Origin: Candidatus Woesearchaeota archaeon
Lineage (GTDB): Archaea > Nanobdellota > Nanobdellia > Woesearchaeales > B29-G15
DNA: 64,000 nt
Direction: 5' to 3'
Assembly: GCA_017610005.1 (NCBI GenBank)
Contig: JAFCCU010000007.1
Span: 21,414-85,413, forward strand
Shown here: in pieces, positions 26,267 to 35,489 of the stretch
Layout: each line of letters opens with the position of its first letter
Numbering within the stretch: position 1 is the first letter of the stretch
The notes under the pieces: model-generated
The model's input: the letters and a program-made list of their open reading frames with translations, nothing else
What the model was told of the DNA's origin: nothing
Database searches by the model: none
Program-made: the position numbers and the translations under genes

Positions 26267-29200
26267 ATGACTAAAATTAATAGGATTGTCATGCAGGGGT
26301 TTAAGTCATTTGCTAAGACTACTGAATTGCCTTTTGATTCTGGATTTAATGTTGTGCTTGGCCCTAATGGGTCTGGGAAGAGTAATGTTACTGATGCAAT
26401 TTGTTTTGTGCTTGGAAAATTGGGTGCAAAAGGCCTTCGGGCAGAAAAACAAGCAAATTTAATTTATGATGGGGGAAAAACAAAAAGCCCTGCAAAATTT
26501 GCAGCAGTTTCAATTTATTTTGATAATTCTGGCAAAGAATTTCCTTATGAAGGAAAAGAAATCGTAATTTCTAGAAGAGTTTTACCAACTGGCAATTCTT
26601 TATATAAGATTAATGACATTAAAAGTTCAAGAAAAGAAATTATTGATCTCTTAAGTTTAGCAAAAATTGATCCAAATGGTTATAATATAATTCTCCAAGG
26701 GGACATTGCTAAATTTGTTGAAATGTCAACAGAGAGTAGAAGGCAGGTAATTGAAGAGATTGCAGACATAACCCTTTATGAAGACAAGAAACGTCAAGCA
26801 TTACTTGAATTAAATAAAGTAGATGACAAATTAAAAGAAGCAAAAATTGTCCTAACTGAAAGAAAAACTTACCTTGATGAACTCCGAGTGGAACATAGGC
26901 AAGCTAAAAGATATAAAGAGATGACTGATAGAATAGATTCTTCAAAAGCAACTTACTATCATTTAAAAATTTTAGATAGAACTCAATCCTTAGAAAATAT
27001 AGATTCTAGATCAGAAAAGATGCAAGGGGATATATCTAAAAACCAGTCTAAGCTTTCTGAACTTAAAGGGGCAAGTGATGAAACTCAAAAAGGAATTGAT
27101 AAAATAAACGCTGAAATTGAAGAGAAGGGGGAAAAAGGACAAGTTGATATGCATAAGAAAATTGAGGATTTAAGAGTTAATATTTCTGCTAATTCTGCTC
27201 GAATTGAAGGTTGTAAAGAAGAATTAAATAAAATTGAACAAAGAAGAGAAGGATTAAAAAGACAAGAGACTGAACTTGATGAGCGCTTAGGCGGTTTATC
27301 TGCAGAAGTAAAACAACTTGAATCTGATAAAAAAAAACTTTTAGAAAGTAGAACAGAAATTCAAAAGAAACTTGCTTTAATCAAACAAAAATATAATGTT
27401 GAAGATACAACTAGAATTGAGAGCCAAGTGACAGAACTTGATAATTTTGCAGATGACCTTTCTTCAGAACTATTGACTTTAAGAGAAAAACAACAAGAAT
27501 TAATGAGAACAAAAGACTCTTTAGAAATGCAGCTTAATAACCTTGAACAGAGAATTGAAAAATTAGCTGAAGTTGAAGCAACAAACAAAAAAGAACTTGT
27601 AGTTTTAAAAGAATTAAAAACTCAATTTAAAATAAGAACTGTTGAGTTAAATAAAAAATTAAATGAGGATTCTGCAATGGCTGCAAGACTTGCAACCCTG
27701 CGAGATCAATTATTAAAATCTCGCGAAGAGCTAGTTAAACTTAGTCAAAAACAATCTTCATTAAACGAACATATTGCGGGCAATATGGCAATTAAAAAAG
27801 TTCTTGAAAGACGTGACCCTGGTGTTTTTGGAACTGTTTCATCTTTGGGTTCTGTTAGCAGTAAATTCTCCCTCTCATTAGATGTTGCTGCCGGGTCTCA
27901 CTTAAAAGATATTGTAGTAAATGATGATTCAATTGCTGTTAAATGTATTAAATATTTAAAAGAAAATAGACTTGGAATTGCAACTTTTTTACCCTTAAAT
28001 AAGCTACGAGTCTCGCCATCGGATCAAAAAATAAGAAGCCTTGTTAAGGCAGATGGAGTCCAAGGTTTAGCAATTGATCTTCTTAAGTATGATCCCAAAT
28101 ATGCAAAAATTTTCCAATGGGTTTTTAGGGACACATTAATTGTTGATAATATCGATGTTGCAAGAAGACTTGGTGTTGGAACTGCCAGAATGGTTACAAT
28201 TGATGGAGATTTAGTTGATAGATCAGGCGCGATGGTTGGAGGGTATAGAAGAGGTAAAAAGAGTTCACTTGGTTTCCAAGAAGAAGAAGTCACTAAAAAC
28301 TTATCTGAGGTTAAGGCCCGTGTTAGCACTTTAACAAACCAAGTAGTAGATTTGGAACAAGAAAAAGTTAGGAGTGAGGAGATTATTGTTGCATTAAAAC
28401 ATAAAAAAGCAGATTTAGAAGCAGAGATTATCAAATCTGAAAGATCCCTTCATTTGGACTCTGATGATTTGGGTGCAACTGCAAATAAGAGAGAAATATT
28501 ATCTACAAATCTAAGTGTTGCAGACAAAGCGTTGGCCATATTATTAAAAGAAATTGCCGATAAAACCAAACAATTAACTGAAAAGAAGATGGAAAAAGAG
28601 AGATTAAAACAAAAACTCTTAATTGTTCGTGATCCAAAACTTCTCGGAGAGATTAATTCATATGAAGAAAAGATTAGATCAATTCATGAAGAATTAGTTA
28701 GAATTGATGGGCATATAAAGAATAATACTGCTCAAGGTAATGAGGTCTTTAGAAAGGAACTTGATCGTGTGCACCTTGTTTTAAAGCAACTTATTAAAGA
28801 AGAGAAAGGATTTACTGATGAGATTGATAAGAAGATTAAGACCAATAATGAATTAGATGCAAAATTAGAAGGGATGGAGAGTAAGGCCCAGGCATTTTAT
28901 TCTAAATATAAAGAACTTTTCAAGAATAGAAATGAGTTTGTTGATAAATTAAGAGAACTTGATGTTAAAAAAGCTGAGCTTAATGAACAAACAAGGCAAA
29001 TTGAATTAAAATTAAACCAAGTTTCACTTGATAGGGCAACAATTAAAGCACAACTTGCAGGACTTGAAGAGGAGTCAAAACAATTTAAGGATGTGGGGCT
29101 TTTTGAAGGAAAAACAATCGGAGAATTAAAGCGCGAGATTGACCGCTATGAAGGGATGGTTGCAACATTTGGAACTGTTAACTTAAAATCCTTAGAAATT

Positions 29201-29761
29201 TATGATGCTGTTGAAGAGGAGTATAAGAATCTAACACAAAAACGAGAACTTCTATTAAAAGAAAAAGAAGATGTTGGAAAGATGATGGAAGAAATTGAGC
29301 TTAAGAAAAAAGGTCTTTTTATCCAATCTTTTGAAAAATTAAATTTAAAATTCCAAGAATTTTTTAAGAAATTATCCGCAAAAGGTGGTGAAGCTTTCTT
29401 AACCATTGAAAATGAGGAAAATCCTTTTGATGGAGGAGTCCAGATTAGAGTTAAAAGAACAGGCAAACGCTATGTAGATTTAAGATCATTATCTGGTGGG
29501 GAGAAAGCAATGACCGCATTATCTTTAATATTTGCAATCCAAGAATACGATCCTGCAACATTTTATATTATGGACGAGGTTGATGCAGCACTTGATAAGC
29601 AAAATTCAGAAAAGTTAGGCAAGCTTATCAAGGAATATTCAAGCAAGGCCCAGTATATTGTGGTATCCCATAATGATTATATTATCCAGGGAGCAGATAC
29701 TCTGTTTGGTGTAAGTATGTCAGAACATGGAATATCTAAAATAATATCTTTAAAGATTTAA
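26267..29761 (+). CDS. smc: SMC chromosome segregation ATPase
   Basis: The 1164-residue protein has Walker A NVVLGPNGSGKSNVTDAI near residue 33, a coiled coil, a hinge (about residues 515-670, VFGTVSSLGSVSSKF), a second coil, the signature SLSGGEKAMTALSLIFA and Walker B FYIMDEVDAALD near the end. This is a full-length SMC. Together with ScpA/ScpB-type partners (not in this window) it compacts and segregates the chromosome. It converges with the glycosyltransferase, overlapping by 4 nt. Confidence 0.97.
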   Translation: MTKINRIVMQGFKSFAKTTELPFDSGFNVVLGPNGSGKSNVTDAICFVLGKLGAKGLRAEKQANLIYDGGKTKSPAKFAAVSIYFDNSGKEFPYEGKEIVISRRVLPTGNSLYKINDIKSSRKEIIDLLSLAKIDPNGYNIILQGDIAKFVEMSTESRRQVIEEIADITLYEDKKRQALLELNKVDDKLKEAKIVLTERKTYLDELRVEHRQAKRYKEMTDRIDSSKATYYHLKILDRTQSLENIDSRSEKMQGDISKNQSKLSELKGASDETQKGIDKINAEIEEKGEKGQVDMHKKIEDLRVNISANSARIEGCKEELNKIEQRREGLKRQETELDERLGGLSAEVKQLESDKKKLLESRTEIQKKLALIKQKYNVEDTTRIESQVTELDNFADDLSSELLTLREKQQELMRTKDSLEMQLNNLEQRIEKLAEVEATNKKELVVLKELKTQFKIRTVELNKKLNEDSAMAARLATLRDQLLKSREELVKLSQKQSSLNEHIAGNMAIKKVLERRDPGVFGTVSSLGSVSSKFSLSLDVAAGSHLKDIVVNDDSIAVKCIKYLKENRLGIATFLPLNKLRVSPSDQKIRSLVKADGVQGLAIDLLKYDPKYAKIFQWVFRDTLIVDNIDVARRLGVGTARMVTIDGDLVDRSGAMVGGYRRGKKSSLGFQEEEVTKNLSEVKARVSTLTNQVVDLEQEKVRSEEIIVALKHKKADLEAEIIKSERSLHLDSDDLGATANKREILSTNLSVADKALAILLKEIADKTKQLTEKKMEKERLKQKLLIVRDPKLLGEINSYEEKIRSIHEELVRIDGHIKNNTAQGNEVFRKELDRVHLVLKQLIKEEKGFTDEIDKKIKTNNELDAKLEGMESKAQAFYSKYKELFKNRNEFVDKLRELDVKKAELNEQTRQIELKLNQVSLDRATIKAQLAGLEEESKQFKDVGLFEGKTIGELKREIDRYEGMVATFGTVNLKSLEIYDAVEEEYKNLTQKRELLLKEKEDVGKMMEEIELKKKGLFIQSFEKLNLKFQEFFKKLSAKGGEAFLTIENEENPFDGGVQIRVKRTGKRYVDLRSLSGGEKAMTALSLIFAIQEYDPATFYIMDEVDAALDKQNSEKLGKLIKEYSSKAQYIVVSHNDYIIQGADTLFGVSMSEHGISKIISLKI

Positions 29762-30882
29762 AATACTTCTAAAACAAGTTTAATATCTTTTACAGTTTTG
29801 TCAAATGTATACATTTCAGTTACAGTATTTCTTGCATTATTTCCAAATCTAATTCTTTTAATGTCATCCTTAAACATATCTACAATTAATTTTGAAAGCA
29901 TGTAAGAATCAAATGTTGAGAAAAAAGCACCATTTTTCCCTTCCATAACATAGTCTCTCATTAAACCTACTCTTGTGACGAGCACAGGCACTCCACAAGC
30001 CATTGCTTCAAGGGTTGAAAGAGAGGTTGTTTCTGTTAAACTTGGAAGACAGTAAACATCTATTGCCTGTAAAAAGGGGATAACATTATCTTGTGAACCC
30101 ACATGAACAACGCCTTCTTTATTATTAAGAAGTTTGTTTAAATCTTTAATTCCTTCTCCCACAACAAGCAAATGAAGATTGCCAATCTGTTTTCTTGCGC
30201 GCAAAAAAGCTCTGTATAATGTGATTAGATTCTTCTCTCTGCCAATTCTTCCGACATATCCAATAATTCTATCCTTACTTGAAAATCCAATGGCCTCTTT
30301 TGCTTTATCTTTATCTTTTGTCGGAGTAAACTTATCAATATCAATCCCTAAGAAAACTGGTTTTGTTGGAGTGGTAACTTTATTCTTTCGAAGTATTCCT
30401 CCCACCTCTAATGTTGGAACCATAATAAGTTTGCATTTATTAAATAGATACCTTGCCCACCATTTTGTAAATTTGTGCATTGTTCCTTGAAGTAGTCTTC
30501 CTGAAAGACTTTTTGGAATAAGTTCCCAATCAATTGAATGAATAAACGAAAGTACGCTCTTTTTTTGCCTTGATCCAAGCAAAATGCCAGCGGCTCCAAT
30601 TGGCCCAAGCGTATGGGTCCAGATAGTGTCTGCCCATTTTATATGCTTTTTAATACTCCCCATTACAATCTTTGGAAATACATAATCTGCAGCGTGGATT
30701 TTTCCTAAAGGGATTCTAATTACTTCAACACCTTCTATTGGTTCTAAAGATCCATCAAATTTTGGAGCAATAACTCTTAATTCAAAATCATCCTTTATCC
30801 TTGGAATAAGTTCAGTTAAGAATCTTGCAATACCGTCCCACCGTGGCAAATATGAGTCAGTGCAAATTAAAATTTTCTTCAT
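29758..30882 (-). CDS. Glycosyltransferase family 4 protein
   Basis: The 374-residue protein has a GT-B fold: an N-terminal CTDSYLPRWDGIARFLTEL, the nucleotide-binding IGYVGRIGREKNL and the EX7E-type SLTETTSLSTLEAMACGVPV. It overlaps the PIG-L deacetylase by 4 nt. The pair recalls PIG-A/PIG-L, where GlcNAc is transferred and then de-N-acetylated. In archaea this could make an aminosugar-bearing lipid. The sugar donor cannot be read from the sequence. Confidence 0.87.
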   Translation of the reverse strand: MKKILICTDSYLPRWDGIARFLTELIPRIKDDFELRVIAPKFDGSLEPIEGVEVIRIPLGKIHAADYVFPKIVMGSIKKHIKWADTIWTHTLGPIGAAGILLGSRQKKSVLSFIHSIDWELIPKSLSGRLLQGTMHKFTKWWARYLFNKCKLIMVPTLEVGGILRKNKVTTPTKPVFLGIDIDKFTPTKDKDKAKEAIGFSSKDRIIGYVGRIGREKNLITLYRAFLRARKQIGNLHLLVVGEGIKDLNKLLNNKEGVVHVGSQDNVIPFLQAIDVYCLPSLTETTSLSTLEAMACGVPVLVTRVGLMRDYVMEGKNGAFFSTFDSYMLSKLIVDMFKDDIKRIRFGNNARNTVTEMYTFDKTVKDIKLVLEVF

Positions 30883-31529
30883 TTTATTTTTAAAAAAACC
30901 TCTGCATATTTAGTTTTTGCGCGCAATCCTGCAAGAATTGCAGTAATCCAATAAGCAAAAATCCCCATTCTTACAACAGGCACATGGCTTTGACTTTTTT
31001 GAAGTCTTAATGCTTCAATTTTATTTGAAAATGTTTTTGATATATCAACATACATCTTGGGGGAATTGGTTTTTCTAATAATCAAAGGATTCCACACATT
31101 AAAAGAATATATGTTTATTGTTTTCATATTTTCTGTAAGTTTTAATGTAAAATTAACAACAGCCCGATGATCTGGCAATGGATCATCAATTGAATGAGTA
31201 AAAATCTTTTTAATTTTATATGTTTTAATAATCTTTTTTATTTGCTCTTTAATTTTATCTTTATTTAATTCTTCTCTAAACTTTCCTTCTTTAAACCCCA
31301 GGATTATATCCTTATACTCACCAGTATGTTCTGCAGCCTTAATTGTTTCAGCTTTTCTTTGTCTACGAACAACAGTTTCCTTAAACCACGGATTTCCAGA
31401 TTCTCCATAAGAAAAAATAACCACAATAACCTTCTTGCCTTCGGCTGAAAGTTTTGCAATAGTTCCCCCTGCACCGATTATGTGATCATCGGGATGTGCA
31501 CATAAGATTAAAATGCCATTGTCTTCCAT
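30879..31529 (-). CDS. PIG-L/LmbE-type zinc deacetylase
   Basis: The start has the zinc motif ILCAHPDDHIIGAGGT (AHPDDE pattern with His at the last position), and a later HSIDDPLPDHRAV supplies the second metal-binding region (HPDH-like). Family enzymes de-N-acetylate GlcNAc conjugates. Overlap with the GT4 gene indicates one pathway. At 216 residues it is of normal size. Confidence 0.87.
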   Translation of the reverse strand: MEDNGILILCAHPDDHIIGAGGTIAKLSAEGKKVIVVIFSYGESGNPWFKETVVRRQRKAETIKAAEHTGEYKDIILGFKEGKFREELNKDKIKEQIKKIIKTYKIKKIFTHSIDDPLPDHRAVVNFTLKLTENMKTINIYSFNVWNPLIIRKTNSPKMYVDISKTFSNKIEALRLQKSQSHVPVVRMGIFAYWITAILAGLRAKTKYAEVFLKIK

Positions 31530-31603
31530 TATTAATCAGACCATCTATTTATTTAAAAGGTTTTTGGCATAAGTATTATAAAGTATACTGATAAAATATT
31601 TGC

Positions 31604-32053
31604 ATGGAAGATTTATCCAAATTTGTAAAAAAGAAGCAGTTTCAAGGCTTTACTGATAAACAAATCAAAAAGCAGCTTAAAGATAATGGATATTCAAATT
31701 ATGATATTTATCAAGCATTTACTCCACAATTCTTTAGTAATTTACAAAAGCCAGAAACCCAAGAAGAAAAACCTGCATATTCAAAATTGCATGAATCTAA
31801 TATTACTCCAAGTAACATTCCTCCAATTAATATTCTTCCAACCAAGATTCTTCCAACCAATATTGAACCCTTGGCCATTGCTGCAATCATCTTTGCATGG
31901 ATAATTCCTTTTTTTGGAGCAATCTTAGGAGTAATAGCATTATTCAAGTTAAGGGATTCTGAAAAAGGAGGAAAACCTCTAGCTGTAATGGCAATTATAA
32001 TAGGTATTGTATCCTCAATCTCCTTTTTTTTATCATTTTTGAGCTATTTTTGA
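31604..32053 (+). CDS. DUF4190-like membrane protein
   Basis: The N-terminal about 40 residues form a helical bundle (FTDKQIKKQLKDNGYSNYDI), followed by a Pro/Ile/Asn-rich linker with repeated (N/K)I(L/P)P units. A DUF4190-like pair of helices then follows (LAIAAIIFAWIIPFFGAILG and LAVMAIIIGIVSSISFFLS) around the cytoplasmic KLRDSEKGGK. Function unknown. A TATA-like ATTATAAAGTATA lies just upstream. Confidence 0.65.
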   Translation: MEDLSKFVKKKQFQGFTDKQIKKQLKDNGYSNYDIYQAFTPQFFSNLQKPETQEEKPAYSKLHESNITPSNIPPINILPTKILPTNIEPLAIAAIIFAWIIPFFGAILGVIALFKLRDSEKGGKPLAVMAIIIGIVSSISFFLSFLSYF

Positions 32054-32216
32054 GCTTAAGTTTTTAAATATCTTAATTGGACAAAAGGTTTTTAAATCAT
32101 CACCTGTTTTTCTGCTCATTAATGCAACGGAATACCGTAAATTAAAGATTAACGGAATTCTGACGTCAAAAAGCACTCCGGTGCAAATTAAAAATTTCCC
32201 TATCAGTTTTTTTGAC

Positions 32217-32290
32217 GGGACGGTAGCTCAATCTGGGAGAGCGCCAGACTGAAGATCTGGATGTCGAGGGTTCAAATCCCTCTCGTCCCA
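32217..32290 (+). tRNA. tRNA-Phe (GAA)
   Basis: A full cloverleaf is present: acceptor GGGACGG/TCGTCCC plus discriminator A, D arm GCTC/GAGC, anticodon arm CCAGA-CTGAAGA-TCTGG with anticodon GAA, and T arm GAGGG-TTCAAAT-CCCTC. The total is 74 nt. There is no intron and no encoded CCA. The upstream 160 nt hold no gene, only an AT-rich promoter-like TTTTTAAAT and a short GCAC/GTGC hairpin. Confidence 0.97.
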
Positions 32291-32300
32291 TTTCTCTTCA

Positions 32301-32511
32301 TTCTTTTAATCAATTCATTAGCATAGTTCTAAGTGGCATGGGACGATAGGTAGCGAACGTTAGTGAGCGTGTCTCGAGTCCCCTATACAGTCTGCAGTCT
32401 GGAGTGAATTTTTCTTTTAATCAATTCATTAGCATAGTTCTAAGTGGCATGGGACGAGAGGTAGTCTGGAGTACGGAGTCTGGAGTAAAAACATAGCTCA
32501 AACCTCAAACC
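32301..32511 (+). repeat. About 53-bp direct repeat and simple-repeat debris after tRNA-Phe
   Basis: The segment TTCTTTTAATCAATTCATTA, running on to GGCATGGGACGA(T/G)AGGTAG, occurs at 32301-32353 and again at 32412-32464. Each copy is followed by GTCTGGAGT-type simple repeat, and the second also by CCTCAAA repeats. The GGGACGATAGGTAG end resembles the 5' end of the adjacent tRNA-Phe. No ORF is present. Confidence 0.85.
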
Positions 32512-33993
32512 TCAAACCCCAACCTGCTCTTTAATATCCTTGGCTATCTTGGGTCCTACAAGAATTTTCAATTCAGAAAGAGAAATCTTCTTTACTTCAC
32601 GTAAGGTCTTAACTTTGTTTCTAAACAGTTTCCTCGCTCTTACTCTTCCAATATTTTTAAGCTTTAATAAGGGCAATAGCTCTTCTTTTACACCATACTT
32701 AAGCCTGATTCTTAGTTTGTCAATTTGATTAATATTCTTTTTTTCTTCTAAAATATTAGCTAGTTCTTTTGTTGAGTACAAAAGCCACTCTGCAATATCA
32801 AGTTTATACCTTGTTTCTCCGGGTCTTGAACCAAACTCTTCCATGATCTCTTCCTCATCAGTTTCATCAACCCAGGACAAGAGCATTGCAGCAGTCTTTA
32901 CAGAATTTAAAAAAGTATCATAGTCTTGCTCAAAGTAACTTGGTTCCTCAGCTAAAAGTTCTGAGAAATGTTCTCCTAAAAATTCTTGATAGTGGTCATA
33001 TTCTTTTTGCCTTACACGAATTAGTGGGCGCATTTCAAGAGTTGAGCAAATAAGTTGCAATAAAGAAAATGGGGTAACAGAAATTCCTTTCATACGTTTA
33101 ATGCCTTTAATCAGATGATTAGCAGCCAAGGGATCTAGATATAATTCAGACACACGCTTACCTAATAGCGTCGCAGTCAAACGAGTATTCTCAAGTTCAT
33201 TGGCAGATACAAAATCCCCTCCTTTTGGGCCTGCTAAAAACTTCCAGTCAATAAGCTGCAATTTTACTTTATCAATAATTTTAAAGAGCGCATCTAAATC
33301 CTCAAATTGTTTAGCCCAAAAGGTTCTTGAAAAAAAGTCACGTAAACTTTCTTCAGTTTTGGCAATACCAGTTACAACTAGTGAAAGTAAGTATGTTCTT
33401 AAAACAGGTTCAACAGCAAGTTTTGAAAAAATCTTTTCAGGTTCTCCATTGATAAACCTTTTAATGATATCTTGCTTTTCATCTTCGCTTTTAGCAATTA
33501 CTATTGATTCTCCAAATTCTTCCTTTCCAGGCCTTCCGGCGCGCCCGGCAGCTTGATGGTATTCAAGCACAGGGATTAATTCTAAACCCCGTTTGCCATA
33601 CCTTTTAACATCCCTCATGATGCTTCTAAATGCAGGCAAATCAACTCCTGCAGCCATTGTTGTTGTGCAACAGATAATATTCACTGTACCCTCTCTAAAG
33701 CCATCCTCAATTAACTCTCTTTGCTTTGAGTGGAGGCCCGAATGGTGAAATGCAATACCTTTTTTTATACATCTAGCAAGCCTTCTACATTGTTTTGTGG
33801 GGCTAGCTAAAACAGATTTAATATTTTCTGAAAATTCATTTAAATCAACATCTTTTATATGTTCAGAAATAGATTCAGCACTCGCTTCAGCTGATCTTTT
33901 AGTATTTACAAATATTAATGCCTGTTTTTTTAATCTAATGGTATCTAACGCTAGATCAATTACAGGTTGATTTGTAGGTGTTAAAATATCCAT
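32512..33993 (-). CDS. Hel308/Ski2-type helicase, C-terminal part only
   Basis: The 493-residue protein starts at the RecA1-RecA2 boundary (QPVIDLALDTIRLKKQALIF, then VNTKRSAEA = motif IV). It has motif V TTTMAAGVDLPAF and motif VI QAAGRAGRPGK, followed by the winged-helix/ratchet region and a terminal HhH (LKNIGRVRARKLF). The entire first RecA domain with Walker A and DExH, about 200 residues, is missing, and the upstream 38 bp cannot hold it. Either the gene is split, with the ATPase half elsewhere, or this is a truncated remnant. The intact reading frame favours the former. Confidence 0.88.
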   Translation of the reverse strand: MDILTPTNQPVIDLALDTIRLKKQALIFVNTKRSAEASAESISEHIKDVDLNEFSENIKSVLASPTKQCRRLARCIKKGIAFHHSGLHSKQRELIEDGFREGTVNIICCTTTMAAGVDLPAFRSIMRDVKRYGKRGLELIPVLEYHQAAGRAGRPGKEEFGESIVIAKSEDEKQDIIKRFINGEPEKIFSKLAVEPVLRTYLLSLVVTGIAKTEESLRDFFSRTFWAKQFEDLDALFKIIDKVKLQLIDWKFLAGPKGGDFVSANELENTRLTATLLGKRVSELYLDPLAANHLIKGIKRMKGISVTPFSLLQLICSTLEMRPLIRVRQKEYDHYQEFLGEHFSELLAEEPSYFEQDYDTFLNSVKTAAMLLSWVDETDEEEIMEEFGSRPGETRYKLDIAEWLLYSTKELANILEEKKNINQIDKLRIRLKYGVKEELLPLLKLKNIGRVRARKLFRNKVKTLREVKKISLSELKILVGPKIAKDIKEQVGV

Positions 33994-34031
33994 AAAAAGT
34001 AAAAAGAAAAAGAAGTTAAAAAAGTTATGGC

Positions 34032-35336
34032 TTATTCGATGATAAGCTCTGGTGGTCTGTTCATATTCTCAACAATGATTTTTACATCAATTGAGCCTGC
34101 AGCACCCTTACTGTCTGTTGCGGTGACTGTAACAATATAGTCTCCTGCATCATCAAAACCAGTGGGTTTTGAGTTGGTTGTCATCCATCCAGAGTATGCA
34201 ATGGTGTAACTATCTCCATCTGGATCAATTGTTACTGGTTCGATGTTTACAGTTTCTCCTTCTTTAACAGTAATGTCAGTTATCCTTTGGATTACTGGTG
34301 CTCTGTTAACTGGAGTTACTGTGACCTTAAAGGTTTCAGTTGCAATGGCAATACCATCTGTTGCAGTGACGGCAACTTCGTAGCCTCCTTCATCTCCTTC
34401 AACAGTCTGCCATGTTCCATCTTCCCCAATGGGGTCAGAGAATGTTACTGTTATTTGATCATCATCCAGATCAGTTACAACTGGGCTCACAGTGATAAGC
34501 GCCCCTTCAATAACTGTAATTGGATTAATAGACAAGATTGCAGGTGGTCTGTTGACATTTACAACATTAACCTTAATATCTTTTGCAACACTTGTTTTTC
34601 CATCACTTGCAATGATTGTAACAATGTAAGATCCAGTATCATCAAATGATGTGACATATTCTGAACTATCCATCCAACCAGTATAGGTAATTGTTACTGG
34701 GTCATTGTCTGAGTCTGTGATTACAGGTGCAAGGGTAACTGTTTCACCTTCATTGACGGTAATCTCTTTTATAATGTCAATGACTGGTGCTTTATTCTTT
34801 GGTTCAATCATTAACAATACTTCTTTAGTAATAATTGCTTCACCATCGGATACAGTAATTTCTACTCTATATTGGCCAGCATCTCCTTCAACAGTCTGCC
34901 ATGTTCCATCTTCACTTAATGGCTCACTGTAAGTTATGATTAGGTCATCATTGTCTGGATCAAGCGCTGTAACACTTAATTCAACCAAATCTCCTTCACC
35001 ATAGTTTTTTACAGGAATTCCTGCAGGAGTATCAATAACCTCAACAGGTCCATCAATAACCTCTTCTAAAGGCTCTTCTGTAACCTCATCAACAGGTTCA
35101 TCAATAACCTCTTCTAAAGGCTCTTCTGTAACCTCATCAACAGGTTCTTCTAAGATAACTTCTCCTGTGACTGGAGGCGCGTCCTCCTCAATTACAACAA
35201 CGGTGGGTTCCTCTCCCGTTTCGTTGAAGAAAGAGACAAAAACTTCGGTCTCATCTGTTGTTCCGGTCTGCGGTGTGCAGCCAAAGAGTATCAAACTAAA
35301 AATCAATACTCCTAAAACTATTCCTTTCTTTTCCAT
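34032..35336 (-). CDS. Surface lipoprotein with tandem Ig/cadherin-like repeats
   Basis: The start is set at ATG 35336 (MEKKGIVLGVLIFSLILFGC) because GAGGTG lies 6 nt upstream. The signal peptide ends in a lipobox-like LFGC. An acidic linker repeats EEPVDEVTEEPLEEVID twice. Four beta-sandwich repeats of about 80 residues follow, each with a D.D.D(P/D) motif, GTWQTVEGD or GWM, and AP(V)I spacing (for example NRAPVIQRITDITVKEGETV). They resemble cadherin-like domains that bind Ca2+. It probably acts in adhesion at the cell surface. Confidence 0.78.
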   Translation of the reverse strand: MEKKGIVLGVLIFSLILFGCTPQTGTTDETEVFVSFFNETGEEPTVVVIEEDAPPVTGEVILEEPVDEVTEEPLEEVIDEPVDEVTEEPLEEVIDGPVEVIDTPAGIPVKNYGEGDLVELSVTALDPDNDDLIITYSEPLSEDGTWQTVEGDAGQYRVEITVSDGEAIITKEVLLMIEPKNKAPVIDIIKEITVNEGETVTLAPVITDSDNDPVTITYTGWMDSSEYVTSFDDTGSYIVTIIASDGKTSVAKDIKVNVVNVNRPPAILSINPITVIEGALITVSPVVTDLDDDQITVTFSDPIGEDGTWQTVEGDEGGYEVAVTATDGIAIATETFKVTVTPVNRAPVIQRITDITVKEGETVNIEPVTIDPDGDSYTIAYSGWMTTNSKPTGFDDAGDYIVTVTATDSKGAAGSIDVKIIVENMNRPPELIIE

Positions 35337-35489
35337 TCCCTCCACCTCATTTTGGAGTTTATCAAATAAATAAGCATATTTGTAATCATTATAGAATAAA
35401 AAACTTATATATAAAACTTGTTGTTATCGGGTATATATTACTGTTTTCCGAGGACAAGTCTTAAATATCTGTAGTTTTATTAAAAAAAG

